Origin: Oscillospiraceae bacterium
GTDB taxonomy: Bacteria > Bacillota > Clostridia > Oscillospirales > Ruminococcaceae
DNA length: 64,000 bases
Direction of reading: 5' to 3'
Assembly (NCBI GenBank): GCA_017473015.1
Contig: JAFUNP010000012.1
Location: forward strand, 1 to 64,000
In this document: positions 31,442 to 41,901 of the stretch, piece by piece
How positions within the stretch are numbered: position 1 is the first letter of the stretch
Layout: each line of letters starts with the position of its first letter
Notes under the pieces: model-generated
Database searches by the model: none
What the model saw: the letters and a program-made list of their open reading frames with translations, nothing else
What the model was told of the DNA's origin: nothing
Program-made: the position numbers and the translations under genes

Positions 31442-33232
31442 TGCTCCATATTCTGCTTTAAAATCCAGCTCAGCTTGTACTGTGTACGGGTATTCCAGTA
31501 TTTCAAAACCGCCTTCTGCGGTGAATTCTGTTATTTCCTGTTCAGTAAACTGATTGTTGCATATCACAATCACATTATCCACAAAAAATACAGTCAGGTC
31601 GCCCTGCGCTATACTGTCTTTGTATTTATCAGGTATAAAACTGAGCATTACCACGTAATCCTCCGGCAGTGCATTGTTGGAAATCATCCACAGTGTTTCC
31701 TGCTCAATCTGACGAAACTTTTCTTCATCTATTTTTACGTCAAATCGTGTGTTTACTGCTTTGTTTTCTCTGGCAAATTTTGAAGTTACTTCAAAGTTTG
31801 CACCCGGCACACAGTCAGAAATCATAAAAGCATAGTCGTATTCTTTACTGATTTCGTCCCAAAAACTGTTTGTCAGCACATTTTCCACCTGCTGTGCCTG
31901 AATATCTCCATCTTTGTGATGGAAATAGTTATATTTTGAAGCCAGAACATCACTGAGGTCGTATATCTGTACACAAATCATTAGCGCCATCAGTGCTACA
32001 GACAGTTGTTTTTTATCCAGTGAACAGAGTGCATAAATAATAAATACTGCAATCATGTATATAAGCAGCCAGCCGAAACGGCCATTTGCCCTGAATATAC
32101 CGAACAGTCCGTTGGTGAGGAAAGTGGGGAAGGGGATTCTGAATAAATCCAGACCGCCGAAACGCACCACATCACCTATAGCGAAAATAAATAATGCTGT
32201 TGCAGAGAAAATGATACCAAAGTAATTTTTTATAAAAACAATTACAGTTTTAAAAATATTTTTTCTGTACTTTAATACATAAATTACTGCGGCTACAGGA
32301 ATAAAAAGTATAATACCAAGTCCCAGATAACTGAAGCCCTCTATCTGCAGATAAAACATTGGTTTTTCGCTAAGAACCTTTGACCAGTTTTCAAAGCCTT
32401 TGCTCACAGGGTTGTACAGTGCGTTCAGGTTCATGCTGAATGAGCCGTATCCCAGAGAAGAAAGACCACCGCCCACGCTGAAAGCACCGATTACAAAGCC
32501 CAAGGCCAGCGTAAGGACAATACTGAATACCAGGTAAATTACGCTTTCTTTATATTTTTTGTTTATAAAGAACAGTTCCACACAAAATGCAAACATTATT
32601 GCAAATGTGAAAGGCATAAGATAAGGGTGAATTGTGATGGAAAGAGCGTTGATAACGATAAAAGGAACAAACGCTTTTATATCACTGCGCCCCTTATTCC
32701 TGAAATAGTAATACAGACCGGCCAGCAACAGAAAATGTGCAGTCAGACCGCAGTGCCTGAAGGCTCTTTCTATCATTACAGGTGTCAGTACAAATACTGC
32801 TGCAGACAGTATATTTTTTGTATAGCTGTTGCTGAAATTACTGGCCAGCAACGCGCCAAAACCACCCTGTAATATATAGCATACCATTATAAAAAGACCG
32901 AAATACTGGAATGTAGCCGGCAGTATTCCGCTGAATACCTTAAAAAATATAGCCAGCAAGGGAATAGAGTCTGTGAAAGAAACCACATTTCCATAAGGGT
33001 AGGCAATATTTTGCCCCAGTCCCAGAGGAAACCGCCACGGACTGTTGCGGTAAAGCATCCAGCCCGAATAATGCTGGGACAGGTCTTTTTCTATATATCC
33101 GTTTACCACAAAATATTCATTTGTAAAAATAACAGGTTCAATCCCGTAAACAATCAGAAAAAATATCAGGCCAATTAAAGCTCCGCCTGCAAATATTCTG
33201 ACATCATTGTTTTTTCTGTTTATATCCGGCAT
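31439..33232 (-). CDS. Large multi-pass membrane protein, DUF6311-like (GT-C type)
   Basis: 597 residues with about 11-12 membrane segments in the first 430 residues and a soluble C-terminal domain of about 150 residues. The N-terminal region EKDLSQHYSGWMLYRNSPW and GNVVSFTDSIPLLAIFFK matches the DUF6311 family, which looks like GT-C glycosyltransferases; the acidic residues in the first loop would suit lipid-linked sugar transfer. That function is inference. The start at 33232 uses GGAGG; an ATG four codons upstream overlaps that site. Confidence 0.75.
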   Translation of the reverse strand: MPDINRKNNDVRIFAGGALIGLIFFLIVYGIEPVIFTNEYFVVNGYIEKDLSQHYSGWMLYRNSPWRFPLGLGQNIAYPYGNVVSFTDSIPLLAIFFKVFSGILPATFQYFGLFIMVCYILQGGFGALLASNFSNSYTKNILSAAVFVLTPVMIERAFRHCGLTAHFLLLAGLYYYFRNKGRSDIKAFVPFIVINALSITIHPYLMPFTFAIMFAFCVELFFINKKYKESVIYLVFSIVLTLALGFVIGAFSVGGGLSSLGYGSFSMNLNALYNPVSKGFENWSKVLSEKPMFYLQIEGFSYLGLGIILFIPVAAVIYVLKYRKNIFKTVIVFIKNYFGIIFSATALFIFAIGDVVRFGGLDLFRIPFPTFLTNGLFGIFRANGRFGWLLIYMIAVFIIYALCSLDKKQLSVALMALMICVQIYDLSDVLASKYNYFHHKDGDIQAQQVENVLTNSFWDEISKEYDYAFMISDCVPGANFEVTSKFARENKAVNTRFDVKIDEEKFRQIEQETLWMISNNALPEDYVVMLSFIPDKYKDSIAQGDLTVFFVDNVIVICNNQFTEQEITEFTAEGGFEILEYPYTVQAELDFKAEYGA

Positions 33233-33285
33233 AATTACCTCCATATTTATTTAATTATATCAATTTACAGCTTTTATAGCAATAT

Positions 33286-33313
33286 AAAAAACACCGGGAA
33301 AACCGGTGTTTTG
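33286..33313 (-). terminator. Terminator of the RluA-family gene
   Basis: The stem AAAACACCGG / CCGGTGTTTT (33288-33297 with 33303-33312) with loop GAAAA; on the minus strand it ends in TTTTTTATA. Confidence 0.85.
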
Positions 33314-33317
33314 TGGA

Positions 33318-34247
33318 TTACAGGCTATCGAAGAATTTTTTTACATAATTATCAGCGTAAACATATTCACTGTTAGAGAGGTATCCTATTGATGATGTAT
33401 CTGACAGATAACCTAAACGCAGCATGTAGGCACACAGCATCTGACTGTCCAGACCTTTGAAAGGTTTGCCGTACTTTCTGTCACCAATAATAGGGCAACC
33501 CAGAAAAGCCAGATGCGCTCTTATCTGATGGGTGCGTCCTGTCACAAGCGTGCATTCCGTCAGGGTATAATCGCCTTTCTTTTCCAGAGTTTTGAAAACA
33601 GTGATTATTTCTTTGCTGTCAGGCATTTTATTTTTTGTTACAGTCACTTTTTTTGCTGCTTTATCACGCTTAAGATATGCCCTATATTCTCCGTCCGGTA
33701 CGCGGCCATCAGTTATACAGATATATTTTTTTTCTGTATTTTTGTTGCGGATAGCTTCATTTAAATCCGCCAGAGCCGAATGATTTTTGGCGGCAATCAC
33801 AATTCCTTCAGTACCCTGGTCTATTCTGTTGCACAATGCAGGTGTAAAGCTTGCTGCCTTGTCAGGTGAATATTCACCTTTGTCAGCCAGGTATGACAGC
33901 ACCATATCAATCAGATTTGGCTCGTTTTTGTTGTCTGAATGACACAAAAGCCCAAAAGGTTTAATAATTACAAGAATATTTTCATCTTCATAAATAATTT
34001 TCAGTGAAGAGTAGTCTGATTTTTTAATTTCTGCCTTTTCTGTGAAAAATTCATCATTTATGTATAATTCAATCACATCGCCGGCCATAAGCTTATAATC
34101 AGCCGACTGCTTTTTACCGTTGATTTTTATTCTTTTGTTGCGGAACGCTTTGTGCAGCATACCTTTGGGCATGGTAGGACACACCTTTTCGCAGAAGCGA
34201 AGCAGCCTTGTCCCTTCTTCATTTTTTCCGGCGGTATAGCTTTTCAT
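33318..34247 (-). CDS. RluA-family pseudouridine synthase
   Basis: 309 residues. An N-terminal S4-like domain (KGMLHKAFRNKRIKINGKK) precedes the catalytic domain with NRIDQGTEGIVI, where Asp is the nucleophile (HRLD in most members), and GRTHQIRAHLAFLGCPIIGDRKYG. It should isomerise uridines in rRNA, in the RluC-like branch; the exact target is not predictable. Single gene, divergent from radC; the ribosome binding site (AGTAGGTAG) is weak. Confidence 0.9.
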   Translation of the reverse strand: MKSYTAGKNEEGTRLLRFCEKVCPTMPKGMLHKAFRNKRIKINGKKQSADYKLMAGDVIELYINDEFFTEKAEIKKSDYSSLKIIYEDENILVIIKPFGLLCHSDNKNEPNLIDMVLSYLADKGEYSPDKAASFTPALCNRIDQGTEGIVIAAKNHSALADLNEAIRNKNTEKKYICITDGRVPDGEYRAYLKRDKAAKKVTVTKNKMPDSKEIITVFKTLEKKGDYTLTECTLVTGRTHQIRAHLAFLGCPIIGDRKYGKPFKGLDSQMLCAYMLRLGYLSDTSSIGYLSNSEYVYADNYVKKFFDSL

Positions 34248-34344
34248 ATATCTACCTACTTTTATTTTTCTTTGATTTATAGTATAATTCAGTATATATT
34301 ATTTTTTCGGTTTAGTAAATAAAAAAATAAAGGAGGGAGAATAT

Positions 34345-35031
34345 ATGGGTATACATGACGGACACCGTCAGCGTCTTAAAGACCGCTTTCTTTCCCAGGG
34401 ACTGTCGGGATTTGAAGATCATAATATTCTGGAACTCCTTTTGTTCTATTCTATTCCCAGAAGTGACACCAATGAAATTGCACATCGGCTTTTGAATGAA
34501 TTCAAAACTCTTTCCGGGGTTTTTGAGGCACCGATAGAAGATTTGTGCAAGATAAAAGGTGTCAGCATGCACACAGCAACACTTATCAAACTTGTTCCGG
34601 AACTGTCCTATTCCTACAACATTGATAAAACCAAAGGTATTGAGATTGTAAATACCACAACACGGGCTGGCAAATATTTTGTGCCACGATTTTCCGGCAA
34701 AACCAATGAAGAAGTGCATGTGATGTTGCTGGATGATAAAAATAAAATAATAAAATGTCAAAAGCTGTTTGAAGGCATAGAAAATCTTACCAAAATAGAA
34801 ATCAAAAAGGTGGTTTCTTTTGCTATTATAAATAATGCCACAAAAGTGATAATCGCCCATAATCATCCTGTGGGGCTGGCTCTGCCGTCGAATACCGATA
34901 AAACAACTACTGTTAAAATTTATCAGGCTCTGGAAATGATGAACATAAAGCTGTGTGACCATATTGTTGTAGCTGACGATGATTTTGTTTCAATGGCAGA
35001 CAGTGGATTTTTTGCTCATTTTGAATATTGA
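34345..35031 (+). CDS. radC: RadC family JAB-domain protein
   Basis: 228 residues. An N-terminal helix-hairpin-helix part (LELLLFYSIPRSDTNEIA, LCKIKGVSMHTA) is followed by a JAB/MPN metalloprotease-like domain with HNHPVGLALPSNTD. RadC proteins were named for DNA repair, but their true function is unsettled. ATG has an AAAGGAGGGAG site. Single gene with its own terminator, upstream of uvrBA. Confidence 0.92.
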   Translation: MGIHDGHRQRLKDRFLSQGLSGFEDHNILELLLFYSIPRSDTNEIAHRLLNEFKTLSGVFEAPIEDLCKIKGVSMHTATLIKLVPELSYSYNIDKTKGIEIVNTTTRAGKYFVPRFSGKTNEEVHVMLLDDKNKIIKCQKLFEGIENLTKIEIKKVVSFAIINNATKVIIAHNHPVGLALPSNTDKTTTVKIYQALEMMNIKLCDHIVVADDDFVSMADSGFFAHFEY

Positions 35032-35051
35032 ATTTTTCACACCATATACAC

Positions 35052-35086
35052 AGATAGGGGTAGTATATACCCCTATCTTTTTTTTA
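35052..35086 (+). terminator. Terminator of radC
   Basis: The stem AGATAGGGG / CCCCTATCT (35052-35060 with 35070-35078) is followed by TTTTTTTT. Confidence 0.88.
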
Positions 35087-35244
35087 TAATATATGTTATA
35101 ATAGATTGAATATGTCATTATGCTGATTTTTACATGATATTCAGGTAAATTTTACCTGAATAAACAGGCGTATTATTCAGTGTTTTACTTATTGATTTAC
35201 ACTATTGATAATGAATGATATTTATGCAGAAGAGGAGGAGATAT

Positions 35245-37206
35245 ATGGACAGATTTGTACTGAAAAGTGAATATGTGCCTTCCGGCGACCAGCCCCAGGC
35301 CATAGAAAAAATCAGTCAGGGTATAATTGACGGGCATAAAAGTCAGATTCTGCTGGGTGCCACTGGTACAGGTAAAACCTATACTATGGCACAGATAATA
35401 CAAAAGGTAAACCGTCCTACTCTTGTGCTGGCACACAACAAAACTCTGGCAGCTCAGCTGTGTACAGAGTTTAAAGAGTTCTTCCCGGATAATGCAGTGG
35501 AATATTTTGTATCCTATTACGACTATTATCAGCCGGAAGCTTATATTCCCGGCAAGGATGTTTATATAGAAAAAGACAGCGCCATAAACGAAGAAATCGA
35601 CCGCCTGCGTCATAGCGCCACAGCAGCATTGTCTGAAAGACGAGATGTAATTATCGTGGCCAGTGTATCCTGTATCTACTCACTGGGGGACCCTATAGAT
35701 TATCGCGAGATGGTGGTTTCACTGCGCCCCGGCAACAGAATGAGCAGAGAAGACCTGATGCGCGCATTGGTAAAGCTGCAATATGAGCGCAACGATATGA
35801 ATTTTATCCGTAACAAATTCCGTGTGCGCGGAGATATTGTAGAAGTTTATCCGGCTTACTCACAGGAAACAGCCTTCAGGATAGAGTTTTTTGGTGATGA
35901 GATTGAAAGAATAAGAGAAATTCATGTAGTTACCGGCAATGTGCTTGCTACAGTAAACCATGTGGCAATTTTCCCGGCCAGCCATTATATCGTTTCTGAT
36001 GAGAAGATGAAGATTGCCCTGGAAAATATACGCAATGAAATGGATCGGCAGGTGGAAATGTTCACCAGCCAGGGTAAGCTGATTGAAGCACAGCGTATTT
36101 CTCAACGAACCCAGTATGACATGGAAATGCTGATGGAAGTGGGAATGTGCAAAGGCATAGAAAACTATTCTGCTGTGTTTTCCGGCAGAAAACCTGGTGA
36201 AACCGGTACTACACTGCTGGATTATTTCCCGGATGATTTTCTGCTTTTTATTGATGAAAGCCATGTTACCATACCGCAGGTCGGTGCCATGTATGGCGGT
36301 GACTATGCCAGAAAGAAAAATCTGGTGGAGTACGGATTCCGTCTGCCCAGCGCATTTGATAACAGGCCTCTGAAATTTGAAGAATTTGAGGGCAAAATCA
36401 ATCAGACTGTTTTTGTATCTGCCACACCGGGCAAATATGAAAAAGACCATGCCACACAGACGGCTGAACTTATTATTCGTCCTACAGGTCTGATTGACCC
36501 GGAAATAATTGTAAAGCCGGTTGAGGGTCAGATAGAAGACCTGCTGGGTGAAATTTACATCCGCATAAAAAACGATGAAAGGGTGTTGGTCACTACTCTT
36601 ACCAAGAAAATGGCTGAAGACCTGACAGACTATCTGGCTGCCAAAAAAATAAAAGTAAAATATATGCATCACGAAGTAGACACATTTGAAAGAATGGAGC
36701 TTATCCGTGATTTGCGTCTGGGCACAATTGATGTGCTGGTGGGCATTAACCTGCTTCGTGAGGGACTGGACCTTCCGGAAGTAAGTCTTATCGCAATACT
36801 TGATGCAGATAAAGAAGGTTTTCTGCGCAGCGAAACCAGCCTGATACAGACCATAGGCCGTGCAGCGAGAAACGCCAATGGTCAGGTAATAATGTATGCT
36901 GATATTGTTACAAACAGTATGGAGCGTGCCATTACCGAAACTTACCGTCGCCGTGAAATACAGATGGCTTACAATGAAGCTCATGGTATTGTACCACAGA
37001 CAGTAAAAAAGGACATACGCGGCATTATCGAAATTTCCAGCAAGGAAGATTCGCCGAAAAAACAGGCTAAGCGCATGTCAAAAGCTGAAAGAGAGCAGCT
37101 GATAGAAAAACTGACAAAAGAAATGAAGCAGGCAGCTAAAATACTTGAGTTTGAGCATGCCGCATTCCTGAGAGACAGAATAGAGAAATTGAGAAAAATG
37201 AAATAG
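35245..37206 (+). CDS. uvrB: Excinuclease ABC subunit B (UvrB)
   Basis: 653 residues, full length. Helicase motif [11 protein letters not shown], the beta-hairpin region [24 protein letters not shown] box [21 protein letters not shown] near the end and the C-terminal UvrC-binding UVR domain ([20 protein letters not shown]). It verifies damage and loads UvrC in nucleotide excision repair. ATG 35245 has GAGGAGGAG; upstream in-frame ATGs lack it. uvrA follows after seven bases. Confidence 0.97.
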   Translation: MDRFVLKSEYVPSGDQPQAIEKISQGIIDGHKSQILLGATGTGKTYTMAQIIQKVNRPTLVLAHNKTLAAQLCTEFKEFFPDNAVEYFVSYYDYYQPEAYIPGKDVYIEKDSAINEEIDRLRHSATAALSERRDVIIVASVSCIYSLGDPIDYREMVVSLRPGNRMSREDLMRALVKLQYERNDMNFIRNKFRVRGDIVEVYPAYSQETAFRIEFFGDEIERIREIHVVTGNVLATVNHVAIFPASHYIVSDEKMKIALENIRNEMDRQVEMFTSQGKLIEAQRISQRTQYDMEMLMEVGMCKGIENYSAVFSGRKPGETGTTLLDYFPDDFLLFIDESHVTIPQVGAMYGGDYARKKNLVEYGFRLPSAFDNRPLKFEEFEGKINQTVFVSATPGKYEKDHATQTAELIIRPTGLIDPEIIVKPVEGQIEDLLGEIYIRIKNDERVLVTTLTKKMAEDLTDYLAAKKIKVKYMHHEVDTFERMELIRDLRLGTIDVLVGINLLREGLDLPEVSLIAILDADKEGFLRSETSLIQTIGRAARNANGQVIMYADIVTNSMERAITETYRRREIQMAYNEAHGIVPQTVKKDIRGIIEISSKEDSPKKQAKRMSKAEREQLIEKLTKEMKQAAKILEFEHAAFLRDRIEKLRKMK

Positions 37207-37213
37207 GAGAAAA

Positions 37214-40036
37214 ATGAGCAACGATAAAATTGTTATAAAAGGTGCCAAAGAAAACAATCTGAAAAATATTGATATTACCATTCCCCGTGACCAGCTGGTT
37301 GTAATGACCGGTCTGTCCGGCAGCGGTAAGTCCAGCTTGGCATTTGACACAATTTATGCCGATGGACAGCGCAGGTATATGGAAAGCCTGTCCTCTTACG
37401 CCAGAATGTTTCTGGGACAGATGGAAAAGCCAAATGTGGAGTCCATTGAGGGTTTGTCACCGGCTATTTCCATCGACCAGAAAACCACATCCAAAAATCC
37501 ACGTTCTACTGTGGGCACAGTAACAGAGATATACGACTATCTCCGTTTATTATACGCCAGAATAGGTATTCCGCACTGTCCGGTATGCGGCAGAGAAATC
37601 AAGCAGCAGTCCGTGGACCAGATGGTGGATGCTATCATGGAATTGCCGGAAGGTACACGCTTTCAGGTGTTGGCACCGGTGGTAAAGGGACAGAAAGGTA
37701 CTCATGTAAAAGAATTTGACGCCGCAAAAAGACAGGGCTTTGTTCGTGTAAGAGCAGACGGAATTATATATGACCTGGAAGAAGATATTGTTCTGGAAAA
37801 GAACAAAAAGCACAATATTGAAATTGTAGTTGACCGTCTTTCTATCCGTAGTGATATTGTAAGCCGTCTGACACAGAGCCTGGAAACAGCACTCTATCTA
37901 ACAAATGGTACAGTTATAATAGATGTTATTGACGGGGAAGAAATGCTGTTTTCACAGAACTTTGCCTGCCCTGACCATGGTATCAGTATAGACGAGCTGG
38001 CACCGAGAATGTTTTCTTTCAATAACCCATTTGGTGCATGTGAAAAATGTACAGGTCTGGGTGTGTTTATGCGCGTTGACCCTGACCTGGTAATTCCAAA
38101 CAAAAAACTTTCCATTGACCAGGGGGCTATTAAAGCCAGCGGATGGTATTATGCTGACGGTTCTGTATCTCATATGTATTACAGAGGTCTGGCAGAAAGA
38201 TATGGCTTTACTCTTTCCACACCGATAAAAGATATTCCTAAAGAGGGACTGAACGCCATTCTTTACGGCACAAATGGTGAAAAACTGGACCTGTACCGTG
38301 AAACTGACCGCGGTATGAGCAAATACCAGACAGAGTTTGAAGGTATTATCCCTAATCTGGAGCGCCGTTTCAGAGAAACTAACTCAAGCTGGGTAAAAGA
38401 AGAAATCTCCGGTATTATGAGCGGTGTAGAATGCCCTGAATGTCATGGTGACAGGCTGAAACCTGTTATTCTTGCCGTTACAGTGGGCGGTATCAATATC
38501 AGCCAGTTTACAAAAATGAGTGTGCGAGAAGCCATCGTATTTCTGGACAACATTCAGCTGACCGAAAGGGAACTGCTTATCGCAGAAAGTATTCTCAAAG
38601 AAATTAAAGGCAGACTGAACTTCCTTAAGAGTGTAGGTCTTGAATACCTTACCCTTGCCAGAAGCGCAGCCTCACTGTCCGGCGGTGAAAGCCAGCGCAT
38701 CAGACTGGCTACACAGATAGGCTCATCACTGGTGGGCGTACTGTATGTGCTGGATGAACCAAGTATAGGTCTGCATCAGCGTGACAATGAAAAGCTGATT
38801 GCCACATTGAAACATCTGCGCGACCTGGGCAATACACTGATTGTAGTAGAACACGACGAAGATACTATCCGTGCTGCAGACCATATAGTGGACATTGGCC
38901 CGGGAGCCGGCGTACATGGTGGTCAGATTGTGGCTCAAGGCTCATTGACCGATATAGAGGGTTGTGAAAACAGCATTACCGGTCAGTATTTAAGCGGCAA
39001 AAAGGTTATAAAGCTTCCTGAGAAACTGCGTGATGGCAATGGCAATTTTATCAAGGTTGTCGGTGCACAGCAGAATAACCTGAAAAATATAGATGTGGAA
39101 TTTCCTCTGGGAAAATTTATATGTGTAACAGGTGTTTCCGGCAGCGGAAAATCCAGCCTTGTAAATGAAATCCTTTACAAAAAAGCTGCTGCGGTGATGA
39201 ACGGCTCCAAAGCCAAGCCAGGTAAGCATGAAGACCTGCTTGGTCTGGAAAATATAGATAAAGTTATCTGCATTGACCAGAATGCTATCGGCCGTACACC
39301 TCGTTCAAACCCTGCAACCTATACAGGTGTGTTTACGGATATACGCAACCTTTACGCACAGACAAACGAAGCAAAGATGCGCGGTTACACCGCCAGCCGC
39401 TTTTCTTTCAATGTGAAAGGCGGCCGCTGTGAAGCCTGCGAGGGCGATGGTATCATTCAGATAGAAATGCACTTTCTGCCAGATATTTATGTTCCTTGTG
39501 AAGTATGTAAGGGCAAACGCTACAACCGTGAAACACTGGAAGTAAAATACAAAGGTAAAAGCATTGCCGATGTGCTGGATATGACAGTGGAGCAGGCCAT
39601 GTCTTTCTTTGAAAACCACCCTAAAATCTACAGAAAAATCAAAACTCTGTATGATGTAGGTTTGGGTTATATCAAACTGGGACAGAGTGCTACCACACTG
39701 TCCGGCGGTGAAGCCCAGCGTGTAAAACTGGCACTGGAACTGTCCAAAATCCAGACAGGCAAAACACTGTATATTCTGGACGAGCCTACCACAGGTCTGC
39801 ACACAGCTGATGTACACAGACTGATTGAAGTTCTGCAGAAGCTTGCTGATGCAGGGAACACAATAGTTGTTATTGAACACAATCTGGACCTTATCAAAGT
39901 GTGTGACCATATTATTGACATCGGTCCTGAAGGCGGTGACGAAGGCGGCACAATCGTAGCTACCGGCACTCCACAGGAAGTCAGCAACAATCCACGGTCA
40001 TATACAGGTATGTTCCTGAAAAAATATTTTGAATAA
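37214..40036 (+). CDS. uvrA: Excinuclease ABC subunit A (UvrA)
   Basis: 940 residues. Two ABC ATPase modules: Walker [10 protein letters not shown] and GVSGSGKSS, two signature motifs SLSGGESQR and LSGGEAQR, and Walker [11 protein letters not shown] and [10 protein letters not shown]. Zinc-binding Cys pairs occur in [14 protein letters not shown] and the CEACEGDG...CEVCKGKR finger. UvrA2 finds bulky lesions and delivers UvrB. Same operon as uvrB and probably miaB, which starts eight bases after its stop. Confidence 0.97.
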   Translation: MSNDKIVIKGAKENNLKNIDITIPRDQLVVMTGLSGSGKSSLAFDTIYADGQRRYMESLSSYARMFLGQMEKPNVESIEGLSPAISIDQKTTSKNPRSTVGTVTEIYDYLRLLYARIGIPHCPVCGREIKQQSVDQMVDAIMELPEGTRFQVLAPVVKGQKGTHVKEFDAAKRQGFVRVRADGIIYDLEEDIVLEKNKKHNIEIVVDRLSIRSDIVSRLTQSLETALYLTNGTVIIDVIDGEEMLFSQNFACPDHGISIDELAPRMFSFNNPFGACEKCTGLGVFMRVDPDLVIPNKKLSIDQGAIKASGWYYADGSVSHMYYRGLAERYGFTLSTPIKDIPKEGLNAILYGTNGEKLDLYRETDRGMSKYQTEFEGIIPNLERRFRETNSSWVKEEISGIMSGVECPECHGDRLKPVILAVTVGGINISQFTKMSVREAIVFLDNIQLTERELLIAESILKEIKGRLNFLKSVGLEYLTLARSAASLSGGESQRIRLATQIGSSLVGVLYVLDEPSIGLHQRDNEKLIATLKHLRDLGNTLIVVEHDEDTIRAADHIVDIGPGAGVHGGQIVAQGSLTDIEGCENSITGQYLSGKKVIKLPEKLRDGNGNFIKVVGAQQNNLKNIDVEFPLGKFICVTGVSGSGKSSLVNEILYKKAAAVMNGSKAKPGKHEDLLGLENIDKVICIDQNAIGRTPRSNPATYTGVFTDIRNLYAQTNEAKMRGYTASRFSFNVKGGRCEACEGDGIIQIEMHFLPDIYVPCEVCKGKRYNRETLEVKYKGKSIADVLDMTVEQAMSFFENHPKIYRKIKTLYDVGLGYIKLGQSATTLSGGEAQRVKLALELSKIQTGKTLYILDEPTTGLHTADVHRLIEVLQKLADAGNTIVVIEHNLDLIKVCDHIIDIGPEGGDEGGTIVATGTPQEVSNNPRSYTGMFLKKYFE

Positions 40037-40044
40037 GAGGCAGT

Positions 40045-41409
40045 ATGGATTATATTGAAAAAATAAAAAATATTGTCCGGGAAAAGTTTTCTTCTCCGCC
40101 AAAGGCCAATGTAGTTACATTTGGTTGTGCACAGAATGAAAATGACTCTGAAAAAATCAGAGGACTGCTGTACAGTATAGGTTACACTATGACAGACAGC
40201 ATTGAAGACAGTGACATGGTTGTATACAATACCTGTGCAATAAGAGAGAATGCTGAATTAAAAATCTTTGGTAATATCGGCAAACTGAAAGCTCTGAAAG
40301 CAGCAAACCCGGATATGATTGTGGCTGTGTGTGGCTGTATGGTAATGCAGCAGCATATAGTTGACAAAATAAAGAAAAGCTATCCTTTCGTGGATATAGT
40401 TTTTGGTGTAAATAATCTGGAAATTCTGCCACAACTGATGTGCAGCAGGTACACAGAAAATAAAAAACAGATTCTTTCACCAATAGACAAGACAGATATA
40501 GTGGAAAACACACCTGTACTGCGTTCCGGCAAGTCAAAGGCGTCCATTTCCATTATGTACGGTTGTGACAATTTTTGTTCTTACTGCATTGTGCCTTATG
40601 TGCGCGGCAGAGAACGCAGCAGAAAACCACAGGATATTATGGCGGAGTTCCGCCAGCTGATTGCAGACGGTTATAAAGACATTACACTTCTGGGACAGAA
40701 TGTTAACTCTTACGGTAAAAATCTGGAAGAAAATGTGGACTTTGCAGACCTGCTGCGGATGCTGTGCACAGTACCGGGGGAGTATGTTATCCACTTTATG
40801 TCCAGCCATCCAAAAGATATAAACAAAAAAGTGATTGATGTTATCCGAGATAATCCACGGATTTCACGCCAGATTCATCTGCCGGTACAGGCAGGCAACA
40901 ACCGCGTGCTGAAAGAGATGAACCGCCGATACACCATCGAACAGTATATGGATATCATCAACTATGCCAGAGAACAGATAGAGGATGTGACATTCTCCAG
41001 TGATATAATCGTAGGCTTTCCGGGTGAAACATACGAAGAATATCTTGATACTGAAAAGCTGGTAAAAGAAGTGAAATTCACACAGCTGTTTACATACATT
41101 TTCTCTCCGCGTTCCGGCACAAAAGCTGCCACAATGGAAGATAATGTATCTTACAAAGAAAAAACTGTGTGGCTGAACAGGCTGATAAAAATCCAGCAGG
41201 ACATTGTTTTTGAACATCTGGACAGCTTTAAAGGCAAGACAGTTACCGCACTGGTGGAAGAAAAACACGGTGAAAGTGACTATACCGCTCGACTGGCAAA
41301 CACTTTTGTGGTAAAATTTATTAGTAACACAGATTTTACAGACCAGTTTGTAAAACTGAAAATTACAGGCAAAAAAGGAACCAGCCTTACAGCTGAGCTC
41401 CTCAAATAA
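40045..41409 (+). CDS. miaB: tRNA-2-methylthio-N6-dimethylallyladenosine synthase MiaB
   Basis: 454 residues. UPF0004 N-terminal domain with three Cys (FGCAQN, NTCAIRE, CGCM), radical-SAM motif GCDNFCSYCIVPYVRGRE and a C-terminal TRAM domain. It adds the methylthio group to i6A37 in tRNAs; the i6A is made by MiaA, encoded 5 kb downstream. Followed by the YlbF/YmcA gene as in Bacillus. Confidence 0.95.
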   Translation: MDYIEKIKNIVREKFSSPPKANVVTFGCAQNENDSEKIRGLLYSIGYTMTDSIEDSDMVVYNTCAIRENAELKIFGNIGKLKALKAANPDMIVAVCGCMVMQQHIVDKIKKSYPFVDIVFGVNNLEILPQLMCSRYTENKKQILSPIDKTDIVENTPVLRSGKSKASISIMYGCDNFCSYCIVPYVRGRERSRKPQDIMAEFRQLIADGYKDITLLGQNVNSYGKNLEENVDFADLLRMLCTVPGEYVIHFMSSHPKDINKKVIDVIRDNPRISRQIHLPVQAGNNRVLKEMNRRYTIEQYMDIINYAREQIEDVTFSSDIIVGFPGETYEEYLDTEKLVKEVKFTQLFTYIFSPRSGTKAATMEDNVSYKEKTVWLNRLIKIQQDIVFEHLDSFKGKTVTALVEEKHGESDYTARLANTFVVKFISNTDFTDQFVKLKITGKKGTSLTAELLK

Positions 41410-41428
41410 AATATGAGAGGGAATAAAA

Positions 41429-41848
41429 ATGGAAAAATTTGATATTATTCAGGAATTTAAACTTCTGGCAGTTAAACTGCAGCAGGATGACAGAGTGGTT
41501 TATCTGGAACAGGTAAAGAAAAAAATGGATATGGACCAGGAACTGCAGGACCTTATTGGCAAATTCAATCTGGCACAGTACAACTACAGAATTGAAGCAG
41601 TAAAAGAAGATAAAGACGATGCCAAACTGGAAGAAATGAACAAAGAACTCATCGCTGTTTACTCTGACATTATGGCAAACGAATTTATGATTGAATACAA
41701 CGAATGCAAAACAGAAGTTGACAAACTGACTCAGCACATTCAGGCTATCATCACATCAGCTCTCAATGGCGGTAACCCAATGCTGGTTGAACTGCCTGAA
41801 GGCGGTTGTTCCGGCAGCTGTTCATCCTGCTCCGGTTGCGGCAACTGA
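41429..41848 (+). CDS. YlbF/YmcA family regulator (RicA-like) with Cys-rich tail
   Basis: 139 residues, mostly helical coiled-coil. The last 13 residues, CSGSCSSCSGCGN, hold five Cys (the start of this run is GGCSG). In Bacillus, YmcA, YlbF and YaaT form a complex with Fe-S clusters that affects RNA processing and development, and ymcA also lies between miaB and the mutSL genes. The position favours the YmcA role; the tail would suit Fe-S ligation. ATG follows GAGAGGGA. Confidence 0.85.
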   Translation: MEKFDIIQEFKLLAVKLQQDDRVVYLEQVKKKMDMDQELQDLIGKFNLAQYNYRIEAVKEDKDDAKLEEMNKELIAVYSDIMANEFMIEYNECKTEVDKLTQHIQAIITSALNGGNPMLVELPEGGCSGSCSSCSGCGN

Positions 41849-41901
41849 TAAACGATTAAATTCATACACACTATCAAACTATTCTACAGGACGGTAATAT
41901 T

